Virus record (IMG/VR): IMGVR_UViG_3300031785_000042
Location: 1-28,319 of that record
DNA from: a virus
Direction: 5' to 3' (one strand)
DNA length: 28,319 nt
Below, in pieces: positions 13,420 through 22,073 of the stretch. The notes under the pieces were generated by a model. The model did no database searches. It saw only the letters and a list, made by a program, of their open reading frames with translations, and was not told the origin of the DNA. The position numbers and the translations under genes are program-made. Each line of letters begins with the position of its first letter. Positions within the stretch are counted from its first letter, which is position 1.

Positions 13420-13898
13420 ATATAAAAGTTCTTTACGACGAAATAGCAAGTGATGAAGGCAAGGTGCTTCATGCATATCTCTGCACAGAAGGTCACGCCA
13501 CCATTGGTATAGGGCATAAAATCCTTAACACAGACCCAGAAGTTAGTCTGCCTATTAGAGATGCTTATGATAGTGCGCCAGCAAAAGACAGTATTACAGA
13601 ACATAGATGCTACGAGTTATTTCAAGAAGATGTGCAGCTTGCCATAGATGGCTGCCGTAGAATATACGATAGCTGGGAGGAACTACCTCAAGAAGCCCAA
13701 CATATTCTTGTTAATATGTGTTTCCAAATGGGGCCAACTGGTCTTGGTAAATTTAAACACATGAACGAGGCCGTAGAGGATCAAGCTTGGGGGCAGGTTG
13801 CACTTGAAATGGACGACAGTAGATGGAGTAGACAGACTCCAGAAAGAAGCAAACGTCTACGATTACGAATGCTTAAACTAGCAGACAGAGATGATTAG
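13410..13898 (+). CDS. GH24 phage lysozyme (muramidase, endolysin)
   Basis: The protein is 162 residues, the size of T4 lysozyme. The catalytic signature is E-8aa-C-5aa-T: Glu16 (SDEGK), Cys25 (YLCTEGH) and Thr31 (ATIGIGH), in which Cys replaces the Asp20 of T4 lysozyme, a variation known in P1- and P21-type enzymes. It cleaves the beta-1,4 bond between MurNAc and GlcNAc. The C-terminal part is helical (LVNMCFQMGPTGLGKF, then ALEMDDSRWSRQTPERSKRL, as in T4L). No signal peptide or SAR helix is seen at the N-terminus, so release should depend on a holin. The start overlaps the micropeptide. Confidence 0.93.
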   Translation: MAVDIKVLYDEIASDEGKVLHAYLCTEGHATIGIGHKILNTDPEVSLPIRDAYDSAPAKDSITEHRCYELFQEDVQLAIDGCRRIYDSWEELPQEAQHILVNMCFQMGPTGLGKFKHMNEAVEDQAWGQVALEMDDSRWSRQTPERSKRLRLRMLKLADRDD

Positions 13899-13906
13899 GA
13901 GCTATC

Positions 13907-14014
13907 ATGCATAAAGGTAAAAAATGTTTTATTAATGCACCACCAGGAAAATCTATCCGAATGGAAAACAAAAAACCCAACAAAGGTTACTCAAAGAAAA
14001 AATCTAATAAGTAA
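13907..14014 (+). CDS. Small Lys/Asn-rich basic peptide (35 aa)
   Basis: ATG 13907 is preceded by TAGGAG at good spacing. The 35 residues are strongly basic (KGKK, ENKKPNKGYSKKKSNK) with one Cys. No family was recognised. It is the last plus-strand gene, and its stop overlaps by 11 bases the end of the convergent minus-strand gene. A clear Shine-Dalgarno and the location argue for a real gene; low complexity argues for caution. Confidence 0.5.
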   Translation: MHKGKKCFINAPPGKSIRMENKKPNKGYSKKKSNK

Positions 14015-14576
14015 TAGCGTCTAACTCATCCTGCGTTGTTGCTGCATTTATCTTAGTACGTAAGTCTTTTGCTTTTACATGACAAGCATTCATATGCGTA
14101 GACATAGCCGTACCAATGTTCAAATAATCAGCAGAGCTAAAAGTTTTAACTGTATTATCTGCTAGTGTCCAAGCTATCGAAAGACTTGAATCAATCAAAG
14201 CCCGTTGCATAGTGAGTATTAATTTACGCTGACTGTGTTCATCACATTGAAATGTATTATCGCTCCACGTAAAAGTACCGCACTCGTCAGCTTCTCTACT
14301 TAGTTTTACTCTGATCCATGCTTCTCTTTTTGCTCCAGTTAAATCATAGTCCCATGCTTTTGTACCATAGTTAAAGTCACAGTTTTCACTTGGTTTAGTT
14401 GGCATAGCAACAACTTTACCATCTGCTATGTAACTATTTTCTTCTGGATGGTTATCTACGTATAAAAAAGATCGCCCGTCTTGTTCTAATGTAAGCTTTA
14501 CACCTTCTTCAGAACCGCTACAAACTCTAGCAATTTTGCCGTTTGCTTCATAAACAACTGCAATTTTAGCTGTCAT
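14004..14576 (-). CDS. DUF4376-like tail fibre assembly protein
   Basis: The protein is 190 residues. The C-terminal half has the DUF4376 pattern: AWIRVKLSREADE, FQCDEHSQRKLI (about 108-119), AWTLADNTVKTFSSADYLNIGTAM (about 134-157) and HVKAKDLRTKINAATTQDELDAI at the end. Family members lie next to tail-fibre or tip genes and are thought to be assembly chaperones or fibre-attached proteins. The start overlaps the stop of the gpJ-like gene (ATGA), so the two are coupled. It is the last gene of the minus-strand structural operon in this window. Confidence 0.8.
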   Translation of the reverse strand: MTAKIAVVYEANGKIARVCSGSEEGVKLTLEQDGRSFLYVDNHPEENSYIADGKVVAMPTKPSENCDFNYGTKAWDYDLTGAKREAWIRVKLSREADECGTFTWSDNTFQCDEHSQRKLILTMQRALIDSSLSIAWTLADNTVKTFSSADYLNIGTAMSTHMNACHVKAKDLRTKINAATTQDELDAITY

Positions 14577-16636
14577 CGTTTAGAACCTAATACAAAAAAT
14601 CCATACCTAGAAGCTCTACGAAAATTTGAACCACCAGATCCAAAAGGTTCATTTCTACCTTGTATCTTCACTCTACACCCAATAACATCATTAGTAGTAC
14701 CTGATGGAAAATGTTCAGGAACAGCAATATGGTTTGTAGTTACTACTTGTCCCCCATTACCTGTTCTAAAAGATTGAGTAGCCACTGTATTATTAGACGC
14801 TCCAGAATCCAAAGAATATGAAGGACTACCTGAACTACCTATATCCCATTCAATAAGAAATTTTACGTATCCTGTAGCTCCTTGTGATTCAGAACCAGAT
14901 GTATCAGCCCCTAAATAACCTACTTGCCCACCAATAATTAAAGCCGTTGGTCGTTTATTATTATCCCATTGTGGCAACGTAGTGTAACCACTAATATCTA
15001 TAAAAGAATTACCTGCATTAACAGTTGCTGTATTTGATGAATCTCCTGCTGGAACTGTCACTGCATTTCCTGCAATTGCTAGTGTATTTACTGAAGCATT
15101 ATCTATAAAAGCTCCTGCAATTGTTCCGTTAGCAGACAAAACAACATTAGTACCATTATTTAAATCAGTTTCAGTTGGATAAACTTCTAATGCAGATAAC
15201 TTAGCTGTATTGGCGTGCATCACACCACTAGCATCAACGCTAAAATTGCTCCCTCCAAGACGAGTATTAGGATTACTAATCGTCCATTTAGCAGGGTTTT
15301 GATGCGTGATCTTCCAAGCGTTAAATGTACCTGACCCTGTTGTTCGCACTGGTTTATAAGTTAATGTAGTTCCCGAAAACGTAACAACCCGTACATCCAT
15401 ATACACCGCAGTATTAGCATCTGGCACACAACGTAAGGTGTCTCCTGCTGAATAAGTAGGAGTAGGTGAGGCTGTATTAACAGTAAACGTTGAATTAGCC
15501 CCACTACCAGCCAAAGCACGAGAAGTAGTAGACGTAGTTAATCCTTTATTCATTGTCCCCATGTTAATCTGCATGGCTTCAATTCTAGGAGAAGACATAA
15601 ATGCATCAGCTACTACATAATCTGCTTTAATGCTACCTGCTAGTAATTCAGTAATTCGTGCTGAGTTTATAAAAGCATCTTGTATATACACGCCTACAGG
15701 TATAGTTACACCATCAATAGTTTCAGCAGAAGTAGTTACTATAAAAGGCGTATTAGTTGTAGAGGGAGAGTTAGTAGCTCCTACTCCATGATTTGTTGCG
15801 TTTACTACAGCAAACTTATCCGCAGCTATAATAAATGCTGACGTAGGCGTACCATTAAGTGCATTAGTATTTGATAGTCCAAACCCTGCAACGTGCTGCC
15901 CACCTCCTGCATCAGCACTTGCTATTTTCACCATGTACTGTCCGTTTAAATTACTTACAGACGTAGTATTGTTGGTAATAGCTGTTGATAAAGAAGATAC
16001 TAATTGGCTGCTAGTAATTGCACCGCTTAACGTTGATAACAATACATTAACATCAGGCTGTAACGTAGCATTAACAGGACCAGCATAACTACCGTCTTCA
16101 CCTGATACAGAAACATGCCTAACCCAATAATAGTATTGTGTGCTGGCTGAAACAGTTGCATCAACAAACATAGCACCTTCACTCAACCCTATAAATACAG
16201 CATTAGCGCGATTGTTAGATGTACCACGAAATACATCTGTATGTGAATGCCCTGCATAATCAGTAGGATACGTCCAAGAAACTTTAAGTACACCAAACCC
16301 TGCAGATACTGCTAAATTAGTAGGTGTTGTGGGCGTTTCTGAATCAGGTATAGGGTTAGTCGGTTGAAAACCAACGTTTTGTCCTGTTGGATTATTAGGA
16401 TCAAACGGCACAGAGTCTAAATCTTTAGCTAAACCGCTTGCTATTAACTCCCGTAAAGTAATGGCTCTATCTCTTACATCACCACGAAAACCATTTCTAA
16501 CTTCTATAATCTCTTGTAATGCTTCAAGGTATCGTTTTAACTCTGGGCTGGCATCTCGTGGAACCCTACCAATCCCAGGCAATGTAGTTGATCTACCCCC
16601 CGAAACATTATGACTCCGTGTGCCATACTCACTCAT
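14573..16636 (-). CDS. Lambda gpJ-like tail tip/host-specificity protein
   Basis: The protein is 687 residues. The N-terminal 60 residues are helical; a fibronectin type III-like domain follows at about 103-195 (TPTNLAVSAGFGVLKVSWTY ... YYYWVRHVSVSGEDGSY). Next comes a DUF1983-like region at about 230-350 with QYMVKIASADAGGGQHVAGFGLSN, SAFIIAADKFAVVN and VYIQDAFINSARITELLAG, characteristic of the C-terminal part of lambda J. The rest is beta-rich and probably receptor-facing. It lacks the large N-terminal hub domains of lambda J (1132 aa), so it corresponds to the distal tip portion. The stop overlaps the chaperone gene and the start overlaps the 583-residue gene (ATGA). Confidence 0.8.
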   Translation of the reverse strand: MSEYGTRSHNVSGGRSTTLPGIGRVPRDASPELKRYLEALQEIIEVRNGFRGDVRDRAITLRELIASGLAKDLDSVPFDPNNPTGQNVGFQPTNPIPDSETPTTPTNLAVSAGFGVLKVSWTYPTDYAGHSHTDVFRGTSNNRANAVFIGLSEGAMFVDATVSASTQYYYWVRHVSVSGEDGSYAGPVNATLQPDVNVLLSTLSGAITSSQLVSSLSTAITNNTTSVSNLNGQYMVKIASADAGGGQHVAGFGLSNTNALNGTPTSAFIIAADKFAVVNATNHGVGATNSPSTTNTPFIVTTSAETIDGVTIPVGVYIQDAFINSARITELLAGSIKADYVVADAFMSSPRIEAMQINMGTMNKGLTTSTTSRALAGSGANSTFTVNTASPTPTYSAGDTLRCVPDANTAVYMDVRVVTFSGTTLTYKPVRTTGSGTFNAWKITHQNPAKWTISNPNTRLGGSNFSVDASGVMHANTAKLSALEVYPTETDLNNGTNVVLSANGTIAGAFIDNASVNTLAIAGNAVTVPAGDSSNTATVNAGNSFIDISGYTTLPQWDNNKRPTALIIGGQVGYLGADTSGSESQGATGYVKFLIEWDIGSSGSPSYSLDSGASNNTVATQSFRTGNGGQVVTTNHIAVPEHFPSGTTNDVIGCRVKIQGRNEPFGSGGSNFRRASRYGFFVLGSKR

Positions 16637-18384
16637 GTTGCATTAATCTCCGCAATACTTTGCGACAAACAAACTTCATTAATGTTTACTGCACCCGACA
16701 CTTCTACCTCCCATTCTGTGCCTATTGCGCTTGGCAATCGCATCGTAGGAGCTTGTAATGTCACATTACTAATGCCATTGGGCGTAGATGTTTCCTGAGT
16801 AAACACATTACCCGTTTTAGTTATGTTGTAATCAGCAATAACAGTGCCGTCTACCCAGACTCGTATTCGATTTTTTGTGCCTGACGCTGGATAGCTATCT
16901 GCATGTATATGCACCCATGACATAGATACAGGATTAGGTGCTACAAACTTTTTACTTTTCCACGTAGCCGTTTGATTCGTTGTGCTACCTCGATATCTTC
17001 GCACGTTACTTGCAATAATAAGGTCTAACTCCCCATCTTTAGGATTATGGAAGCCCCCACGCACCGCTGCCGAACTGGTTGTAGTAGATATAGCTGCTTC
17101 TTGCGCTCGTGGGTCATATACCCAACCACTTGTTGTACTATGAAATGCTACATAAGTACCTTCATGTTTAAACGCTTTGTAGGTTGTAGGGGCAAAATCA
17201 GCATTCCATTGAGAAGGGCTAATTAATCCTTTTGTTACTACACTGCCATCTGTACCTGCAATGGCGCACAAACCATCTGGTCCTGCATACAATACATAAT
17301 CACCCATATCCACAACACTGTGTTTATTAACACAAGCTTGGGCTAAATCAATCTCTACCGCCACCATTGCTGATGGATCAGTACCCGTTACAAAATAAGG
17401 CTTACCTTGAGTTAAACAAACCACGCCATTACCCGTTGTTGCAATAGCCACAATTTCTTTTTCTAGTGTAATACGATAAGAAATAGGCCATGCATGAGGT
17501 AAAAATGGTTCTGATAAACAAAGCCGTCTGCCTGTAAACCCAGCAAATACACCATTTGCTACAGGTATAAGCCCCTGCATAGGACCATCTGGATATAAAG
17601 TAGTGTCATCATCTGGTGGGCCTATCCATGTTGTAGAAGGAATAACTTCTTGTAGCTGTGCAGGTTGTAGTTGGTCTGCATACTGAGTATTTGCAATATC
17701 AGGAGCTTCATGGACTAACTGAAATGCTGCTTGAGTAGAACCCACTGCACTACGATACAACCGCCACTTAGCAACTTGTGGAAAAGTACCTTGAGTAGAA
17801 CTTAAAGCGTAGTTTCCTGTAGGTAAAGTACCTCTTGTTACAGTAATTGTCTGTGTACTAGGAGTAAAAGACGTAGTTGCTGTAACAGCAGAAGGCGGTC
17901 CTTCTTCTCCATAGTTAGAAACAAATGTTAAAACATACGCTACATCTATAGGAGTAGCATTTGGATCAGCTGTTCCAGACAACGCAATAGAAAGATTTGC
18001 TGGTATAGGTATACCTAACCGATAAGCAGTTGATGGAAAAGGCGCACTACCTGAAGTAATTGCTTGTCGATGAGACATTTTTGGGTAAGTTTCACCAGAC
18101 CAATATAAACGATTTAATGTATCTCCAGGAATAGGCCCTTCAACTGCCTTAATATAGTCATTGTCCCATTGTAACCATTGATTAGTGCCACTATTTTCAT
18201 AGTAATAAATTGAATTTCTTGTACCAGCCGTCAGTGTAGCTGTTGTTGTTTCTTCTGTTATTGGAGTAATACGCCCTGCTTCAAAGTCTATATTTTGTGA
18301 CGTTTGAGCAAACTGTTCTCCCAACAATCGAGAAGAAACAGCAGGAGCTATACCAGAAAAACGTGTTAGTTTGTAATAAGTCAT
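16633..18384 (-). CDS. Phage tail/neck structural protein (583 aa)
   Basis: This 583-residue protein starts YYKLTRFSGIAPAVSSRLLGEQFAQTSQNIDFEAGRITP, a pattern (GGI-P, L-AQ-A-N, G-P) seen in a widespread phage structural family placed near tail tubes or packaged-DNA stabilisation proteins. The middle has an Ig/FnIII-like stretch (VAYVLTFVSNYGEEGPPSAV, about 146-165) and repeated beta-strand segments consistent with a propeller (GLIPVANGVFAGFTGRRLCL; DYVLYAGPDGLCAI). I infer a neck, tail-hub or tail-tube-associated role, not a specific homologue. Flanking ATGA overlaps couple it to both neighbours. Confidence 0.6.
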   Translation of the reverse strand: MTYYKLTRFSGIAPAVSSRLLGEQFAQTSQNIDFEAGRITPITEETTTATLTAGTRNSIYYYENSGTNQWLQWDNDYIKAVEGPIPGDTLNRLYWSGETYPKMSHRQAITSGSAPFPSTAYRLGIPIPANLSIALSGTADPNATPIDVAYVLTFVSNYGEEGPPSAVTATTSFTPSTQTITVTRGTLPTGNYALSSTQGTFPQVAKWRLYRSAVGSTQAAFQLVHEAPDIANTQYADQLQPAQLQEVIPSTTWIGPPDDDTTLYPDGPMQGLIPVANGVFAGFTGRRLCLSEPFLPHAWPISYRITLEKEIVAIATTGNGVVCLTQGKPYFVTGTDPSAMVAVEIDLAQACVNKHSVVDMGDYVLYAGPDGLCAIAGTDGSVVTKGLISPSQWNADFAPTTYKAFKHEGTYVAFHSTTSGWVYDPRAQEAAISTTTSSAAVRGGFHNPKDGELDLIIASNVRRYRGSTTNQTATWKSKKFVAPNPVSMSWVHIHADSYPASGTKNRIRVWVDGTVIADYNITKTGNVFTQETSTPNGISNVTLQAPTMRLPSAIGTEWEVEVSGAVNINEVCLSQSIAEINAT

Positions 18385-18590
18385 TGCTTTTTTATCTTCC
18401 CTGTATCAATTAGTATACGTTCTTTTAATGTATGACTAAGATTTAAGGAGCCTACTTCTAATAAAAACAACTCATCTCGTTTTAATTGTATCAAATGTAA
18501 CCCAGAAAAATACTGACGCACTAATTCTTTTGTTTCGTCAGTCACTGCTTCTAAACTAAAACTCTCTCCATCTATCTCAATATCATCCAT
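18381..18590 (-). CDS. Small acidic hypothetical protein (69 aa)
   Basis: The protein is 69 residues, mostly helical: an acidic start (MDDIEIDGESFSLEAVTDE), then a leucine-rich part (GLHLIQLKRDELFLLEVGSL) resembling small phage DUF6447-like proteins whose C-terminal half is one helix, but the match is weak. AGGAGG at 18595-18600 lies four bases before ATG, a strong start. The stop overlaps the downstream gene (ATGA), implying co-translation with the 583-residue tail protein; a chaperone or small structural role is possible. Confidence 0.7.
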   Translation of the reverse strand: MDDIEIDGESFSLEAVTDETKELVRQYFSGLHLIQLKRDELFLLEVGSLNLSHTLKERILIDTGKIKKQ

Positions 18591-18602
18591 GCATCCTCCT
18601 GA

Positions 18603-19154
18603 TTAGCACTTAACTCTACCACATTTTCGTAAATTCCTTTGACGCTCTTTTGCTTTTTTAAGCCGTTCTTTAGCATCTTCTAGCTGTACTTTCTCATATG
18701 CTTTGTTTAAAACAAATCCTGTTCCTGTAATTACAACTAAAGAAATCCCTATAAACAAAGCTATAGCCCAGTTTTTTATCTTTTCTTTGCGCTGTTTGCG
18801 CCTTATATGTGCTGTTTTTAAAAACTCTTTGTGGTCTCTTTCTGACTGCGCTCTTAACCTTTGAGCCTCGTGGTAAACATCGGCACAGCCAGACATAAGG
18901 CATATATCTTTTATCTGCTGCTCTTGCATTTTAATTTTGCGTCTATGAATACTAAGATCCATTGCCTCTTTTGGCGTAAGAGGCCGCTTTGATTTAGTCT
19001 TTTGCTCCCATTTATCCAGCTTACTAGACGCTGCCCCAAACTTAGACAACAAAGACACTGCATCAGAAGCATTAGCTTTGCTTTCTTTTAACGTAGAAAT
19101 AGTTGAATTTATTGCGCTGAGTGCGCTACCAATTGCCGCTAATTCAGCGAACAT
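18603..19154 (-). CDS. Membrane-anchored coiled-coil protein (183 aa)
   Basis: The N-terminal part (1-50) is Ala/Ser-rich (MFAELAAIGSALSAINSTIS), a form I know from a common but uncharacterised gene in marine phage structural regions. A long basic helical region (55-125) follows, then a single transmembrane segment at about 130-150 (WAIALFIGISLVVITGTGFVL) and a Lys/Glu-rich coiled tail ending in two Cys. It could be a virion-associated or lysis-timing membrane protein; no function is established. The start ATG 19154 has only a weak Shine-Dalgarno. Confidence 0.65.
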   Translation of the reverse strand: MFAELAAIGSALSAINSTISTLKESKANASDAVSLLSKFGAASSKLDKWEQKTKSKRPLTPKEAMDLSIHRRKIKMQEQQIKDICLMSGCADVYHEAQRLRAQSERDHKEFLKTAHIRRKQRKEKIKNWAIALFIGISLVVITGTGFVLNKAYEKVQLEDAKERLKKAKERQRNLRKCGRVKC

Positions 19155-19160
19155 AAGAAA

Positions 19161-19325
19161 TTAGCCTACGAATTTACTAGCTATCAGAAGTCCTACCAGA
19201 AACGGATATAATGCATAGACACTCATTTCTATGCGATTCATGCGTTCTGTCCCACGATCAAGGCGTTCTTCGATATTCTTATATCGTACTGCACACTCTC
19301 TTTCATGGGCTTCTAGTTTATCCAT
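19161..19325 (-). CDS. XhlA/holin-like small membrane protein (54 aa)
   Basis: Read on the minus strand from ATG 19325, the 54-residue product has an amphipathic charged helix (KNIEERLDRGTERMNRIE) followed by one C-terminal transmembrane helix (ALYPFLVGLLIASKF) and a tiny tail. This coiled coil plus TM layout is that of XhlA-type proteins and small phage membrane proteins that can act with holins. It lies in the structural operon, far from the main lysis cassette. It overlaps the 55-residue gene upstream by eight bases. Confidence 0.65.
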   Translation of the reverse strand: MDKLEAHERECAVRYKNIEERLDRGTERMNRIEMSVYALYPFLVGLLIASKFVG

Positions 19326-19485
19326 GTAAAACTTGCCACCAAGCTTTTTTAGGCTCTACCCACGGTTTACTTAACCAAAGGTTATTTTCTAATAGGGCAA
19401 GCTTTGCCTTTAAACGACCTCGTTTATCACCTGACGAACGTTTTATACGTTCTTTTAAATTAATAATTTCTTGCTCAGTATTCAT
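19318..19485 (-). CDS. Small basic hypothetical protein (55 aa)
   Basis: ATG 19485 overlaps the stop of the 97-residue gene (ATGA). The 55-residue product has a charged helical N-terminal half (EIINLKERIKRSSGDKRGRL) and a Trp-rich C-terminus (NNLWLSKPWVEPKKAWWQV). No family was recognised. Gapless coupling on both sides supports it as a gene. Confidence 0.6.
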   Translation of the reverse strand: MNTEQEIINLKERIKRSSGDKRGRLKAKLALLENNLWLSKPWVEPKKAWWQVLHG

Positions 19486-19775
19486 GAGGATATATCATCT
19501 GGCGTAGCGTAAAACTTACCATCATAGAAAATGTATCCCTCACGCACATCATCAGTAAAATCAACACGAAAATCTAAATCTTTATCTTTAAAATAAGGAA
19601 TAACACCAGAGCCAGAAAAGCTTTTACTGTTCCTCCCATACCAAAGAATTGCTCCTTCGCCTTCATTTTTCTTATCTACTTTAACCACAGTAATATAGGT
19701 TTTTTGATCCCCTTTCTTGTTCATGTGAGGGATGTTGTCAACGTAAATAAGATTTGGATGTTCTGCTAACGCCAT
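19482..19775 (-). CDS. Hypothetical structural-region protein (97 aa)
   Basis: The protein is 97 residues, mostly beta-strand-like with many charged and aromatic residues (YITVVKVDKKNEGEGAILWY; YFKDKDLDFRVDFTDD). There is no membrane segment. AAGGAAGG upstream gives a good ribosome site for ATG 19775. It follows the second adhesin gene in transcription order, the position taken in the first adhesin module by the tail chaperone-like 93-residue gene; a chaperone or small adaptor role is possible, but there is no visible similarity between the two. Confidence 0.6.
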   Translation of the reverse strand: MALAEHPNLIYVDNIPHMNKKGDQKTYITVVKVDKKNEGEGAILWYGRNSKSFSGSGVIPYFKDKDLDFRVDFTDDVREGYIFYDGKFYATPDDISS

Positions 19776-19787
19776 AACTTTCCTTCC

Positions 19788-21554
19788 TTAACCATAACGT
19801 ATATCTGCATTTTTAGGATTCCCAGAGGTATCTCTATCTTCCACTGCCTGATTTTCAGGAACTAACGGGTAAAACATATCTTCCTTTTTAAAATAATAGG
19901 TTGAGTTAAGATCACTTGGACTTGTAATCCCAGGGTGAAGCGCAATGTTAACCGTTGATCCAGCAGACGCATCTGCTAATGCGATAGCAGGAGTGTAAAA
20001 AGTTCCTGCCTTAGTCGGGTTCCAATTAGTAGGCGAGTATTGTCTTTGAGATACTGTATCTTGAGCATTATAGTTAAAGCTCGTTGAGCCTATATAGGTT
20101 TCATTCCCAGGCACACCTTTATCAAATTGTGGCACCAAAGTGTAACGAGTATTTAAGGTGTCGGTATCTGCTGTCGTCGTATAAGACGTTTCAAACTGAG
20201 CGTTTCCAGATACAGGAAGTTTAATACAAAAAGACCCTGCGGTGGTGTTTCCATCATCAGCATATATATGTAGAATCTCTTCAGAGGCAACGTAACATCT
20301 TCCTCTGGGACCAGCATTAGTATAGCCTTTCTCATTCCAAAAATAACTGCCATGAGCATAGTTATTAGAATTTTGAAAATTAGCTGGCATCGTTAAAGTT
20401 TCATAAGCACTCACTGTAAAAGCATTTGTTGAGTCATTTAAAGTATATCTTTGGCAATAAAAGTTAGCGTTAGTTGGTCTACTTACTACCCAAAAAACCA
20501 AAGGATTTTTAGTTTGAAAAATCACTGCTTGTTCATTTAAATAAGTAGGACTTCCCGTTGGTTGTGTTCCTGAAAAAGTACAATCAGCATCTGTTGCAGA
20601 ACCATTAGCAGCGATTGTAATCATTTTGGCTTTTAAGTTGTAAGGACTTGATACGTCACAATAAAAATAAATAAAAGTACCGTTTGCATCATTTATTTTG
20701 AAAACTTTAGAAACCCTATCATCATAAGCTAAAGCAGAATAATCTAATGTTGTAACAGCCGTACCTGGGCTTTTAGTCCCAGATGTAGCTAATAAATAAG
20801 TTAGTATCTCTGGACCCCCTGAAGGGTCAAATCCACTATTTCCTGAAGATACCCCCTTGGTCCAACTAGACAAGAAAACTGTATCGCTCCTAGCGGTAGC
20901 TTCAAAATAATTTCTACCAGCAGATACTTGGTTGTTTATATTTGATTGTTGCCCCATATTATATTCGTTTTTGTAGTTACTGATAGACAAGTAGTAACCA
21001 GATTTAGAACACTGTACCCATTTTTTCATTACATAATAAGTGGGGAATAGGCTCATATACCGAGTGGTTGTAAGCGAAAAATACCAGTAACTTGCATCAT
21101 CAAATAAATACTTCATTTGAAAATGGCTTTGCCCTGGATACCAACCGTAATTTCCTGCGGAAAATGTTGTGCCAGATTGATCGTTTGCACTCTCACCAGA
21201 AGTTCCTTCATCAGTGATACCAAAGTAAGCATAAGCAGAGTTGTGATAGGGGGCGTTGTTGTTTCCTGAATGCGAGGTTTCTGTAATCGCAACAAAATGA
21301 CCTCCTAAATTGGGGGTGCTAAAGTCTCCTCCAATCGGAACAAACCAATCTGCATTATAACCACTAACCGTAACTTGATTGTACGGACCTGTTTCCGTAT
21401 ATGATTGATCACCAAGGGCTACGGCAGGATCAAATAGCCGCCCATCGCTTAAAAACGCATAGGATTTCCCTGCTACCACATCTACAGCACATACAGCCGT
21501 TGATGCTTTAAGTACATCTTTGCTACCGCCACCACTGCCACCTAAAACTGCCAT
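19788..21554 (-). CDS. Tail fibre/adhesin protein B (588 aa)
   Basis: This 588-residue Ser/Thr/Asn/Tyr/Gly-rich protein with dense beta-strand pattern and few charged residues is typical of receptor-binding fibres. It starts VLGGSGGGSKD, resembling the KLGGSTGG start of the 716-residue protein upstream; both follow a connector protein that shares a C-terminal domain. The body contains many aromatic-rich strands (YAYFGITDEG; YWYFSLTTTRY). I recognise no enzyme motif, so depolymerase activity is not supported. The start has GGAGAA at good spacing. Confidence 0.65.
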   Translation of the reverse strand: MAVLGGSGGGSKDVLKASTAVCAVDVVAGKSYAFLSDGRLFDPAVALGDQSYTETGPYNQVTVSGYNADWFVPIGGDFSTPNLGGHFVAITETSHSGNNNAPYHNSAYAYFGITDEGTSGESANDQSGTTFSAGNYGWYPGQSHFQMKYLFDDASYWYFSLTTTRYMSLFPTYYVMKKWVQCSKSGYYLSISNYKNEYNMGQQSNINNQVSAGRNYFEATARSDTVFLSSWTKGVSSGNSGFDPSGGPEILTYLLATSGTKSPGTAVTTLDYSALAYDDRVSKVFKINDANGTFIYFYCDVSSPYNLKAKMITIAANGSATDADCTFSGTQPTGSPTYLNEQAVIFQTKNPLVFWVVSRPTNANFYCQRYTLNDSTNAFTVSAYETLTMPANFQNSNNYAHGSYFWNEKGYTNAGPRGRCYVASEEILHIYADDGNTTAGSFCIKLPVSGNAQFETSYTTTADTDTLNTRYTLVPQFDKGVPGNETYIGSTSFNYNAQDTVSQRQYSPTNWNPTKAGTFYTPAIALADASAGSTVNIALHPGITSPSDLNSTYYFKKEDMFYPLVPENQAVEDRDTSGNPKNADIRYG

Positions 21555-21563
21555 GTTTTTCTC

Positions 21564-22070
21564 CTAAATCTCAAACCAACCGATAGTGCTATCGACATAA
21601 ACAAGTTGAACTGAATTACCCTGTGGTAAAGAACCATCTTCTGCTGCTGAATTTATATTAGAACTGTTACGCCCTACTGTTACAGTCCCTGCTCCTGCAT
21701 TAGATATAATGACTGTATTTCCTGCACTGGGAGAAGAAGGCAAAGTTATTGTAAAAGCACTACCACTGTTCGCAATAAGCTGATCCTTATGTACAGCAGT
21801 ATAAGTACCTGTTTTAATAGCCCAAGAAGTATAAGCACCTAACTGAACAGCATCTGCTATTTTTGCTGCTGTTATTGCATCATCTGCAATCTTTGCTGTT
21901 GTTATTGCGGTGTCAGCTATTTTTGCCGTTGTAATATTAGCGTCTGTTATTTTAGCTGTTGTAATATTTGCATCAGCAATCTTTGACGTTATAACTTCAC
22001 CGTCAACAATAGAAGCTCGTCCTACTGAGTTTGCTCCCATTACTCCTGCTTTAACTTTGGTTAACGCCAT
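21564..22070 (-). CDS. Fibre connector protein B with 10-aa repeats (168 aa)
   Basis: Residues 26-75 are five 10-residue repeats of the type ITTAKIADAN. Residues 78-168 form a domain about 71% identical, counted by eye, and of exactly equal length to the C-terminus (333-423) of the 423-residue protein at 24508-25779. Such TTAKIAD repeats form trimeric beta-rich shafts in phage fibres, and the compact C-terminal domain (NSGSAFTITLPSSPSAGNTV ... GRNSSNIN) likely caps or links them. It looks like a shortened copy of the larger protein that lost its N-terminal virion-anchoring part. GGGAG precedes ATG 22070 at nine bases. Confidence 0.75.
   Translation of the reverse strand: MALTKVKAGVMGANSVGRASIVDGEVITSKIADANITTAKITDANITTAKIADTAITTAKIADDAITAAKIADAVQLGAYTSWAIKTGTYTAVHKDQLIANSGSAFTITLPSSPSAGNTVIISNAGAGTVTVGRNSSNINSAAEDGSLPQGNSVQLVYVDSTIGWFEI
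21846..21995 (-). repeat. Tandem 30-bp coding repeats (5 units)
   Basis: Five 30-base units encode ITTAKIADAN-type decapeptides. Units diverge at third positions and are maintained at protein level. Confidence 0.75.
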
Positions 22071-22073
22071 TTA

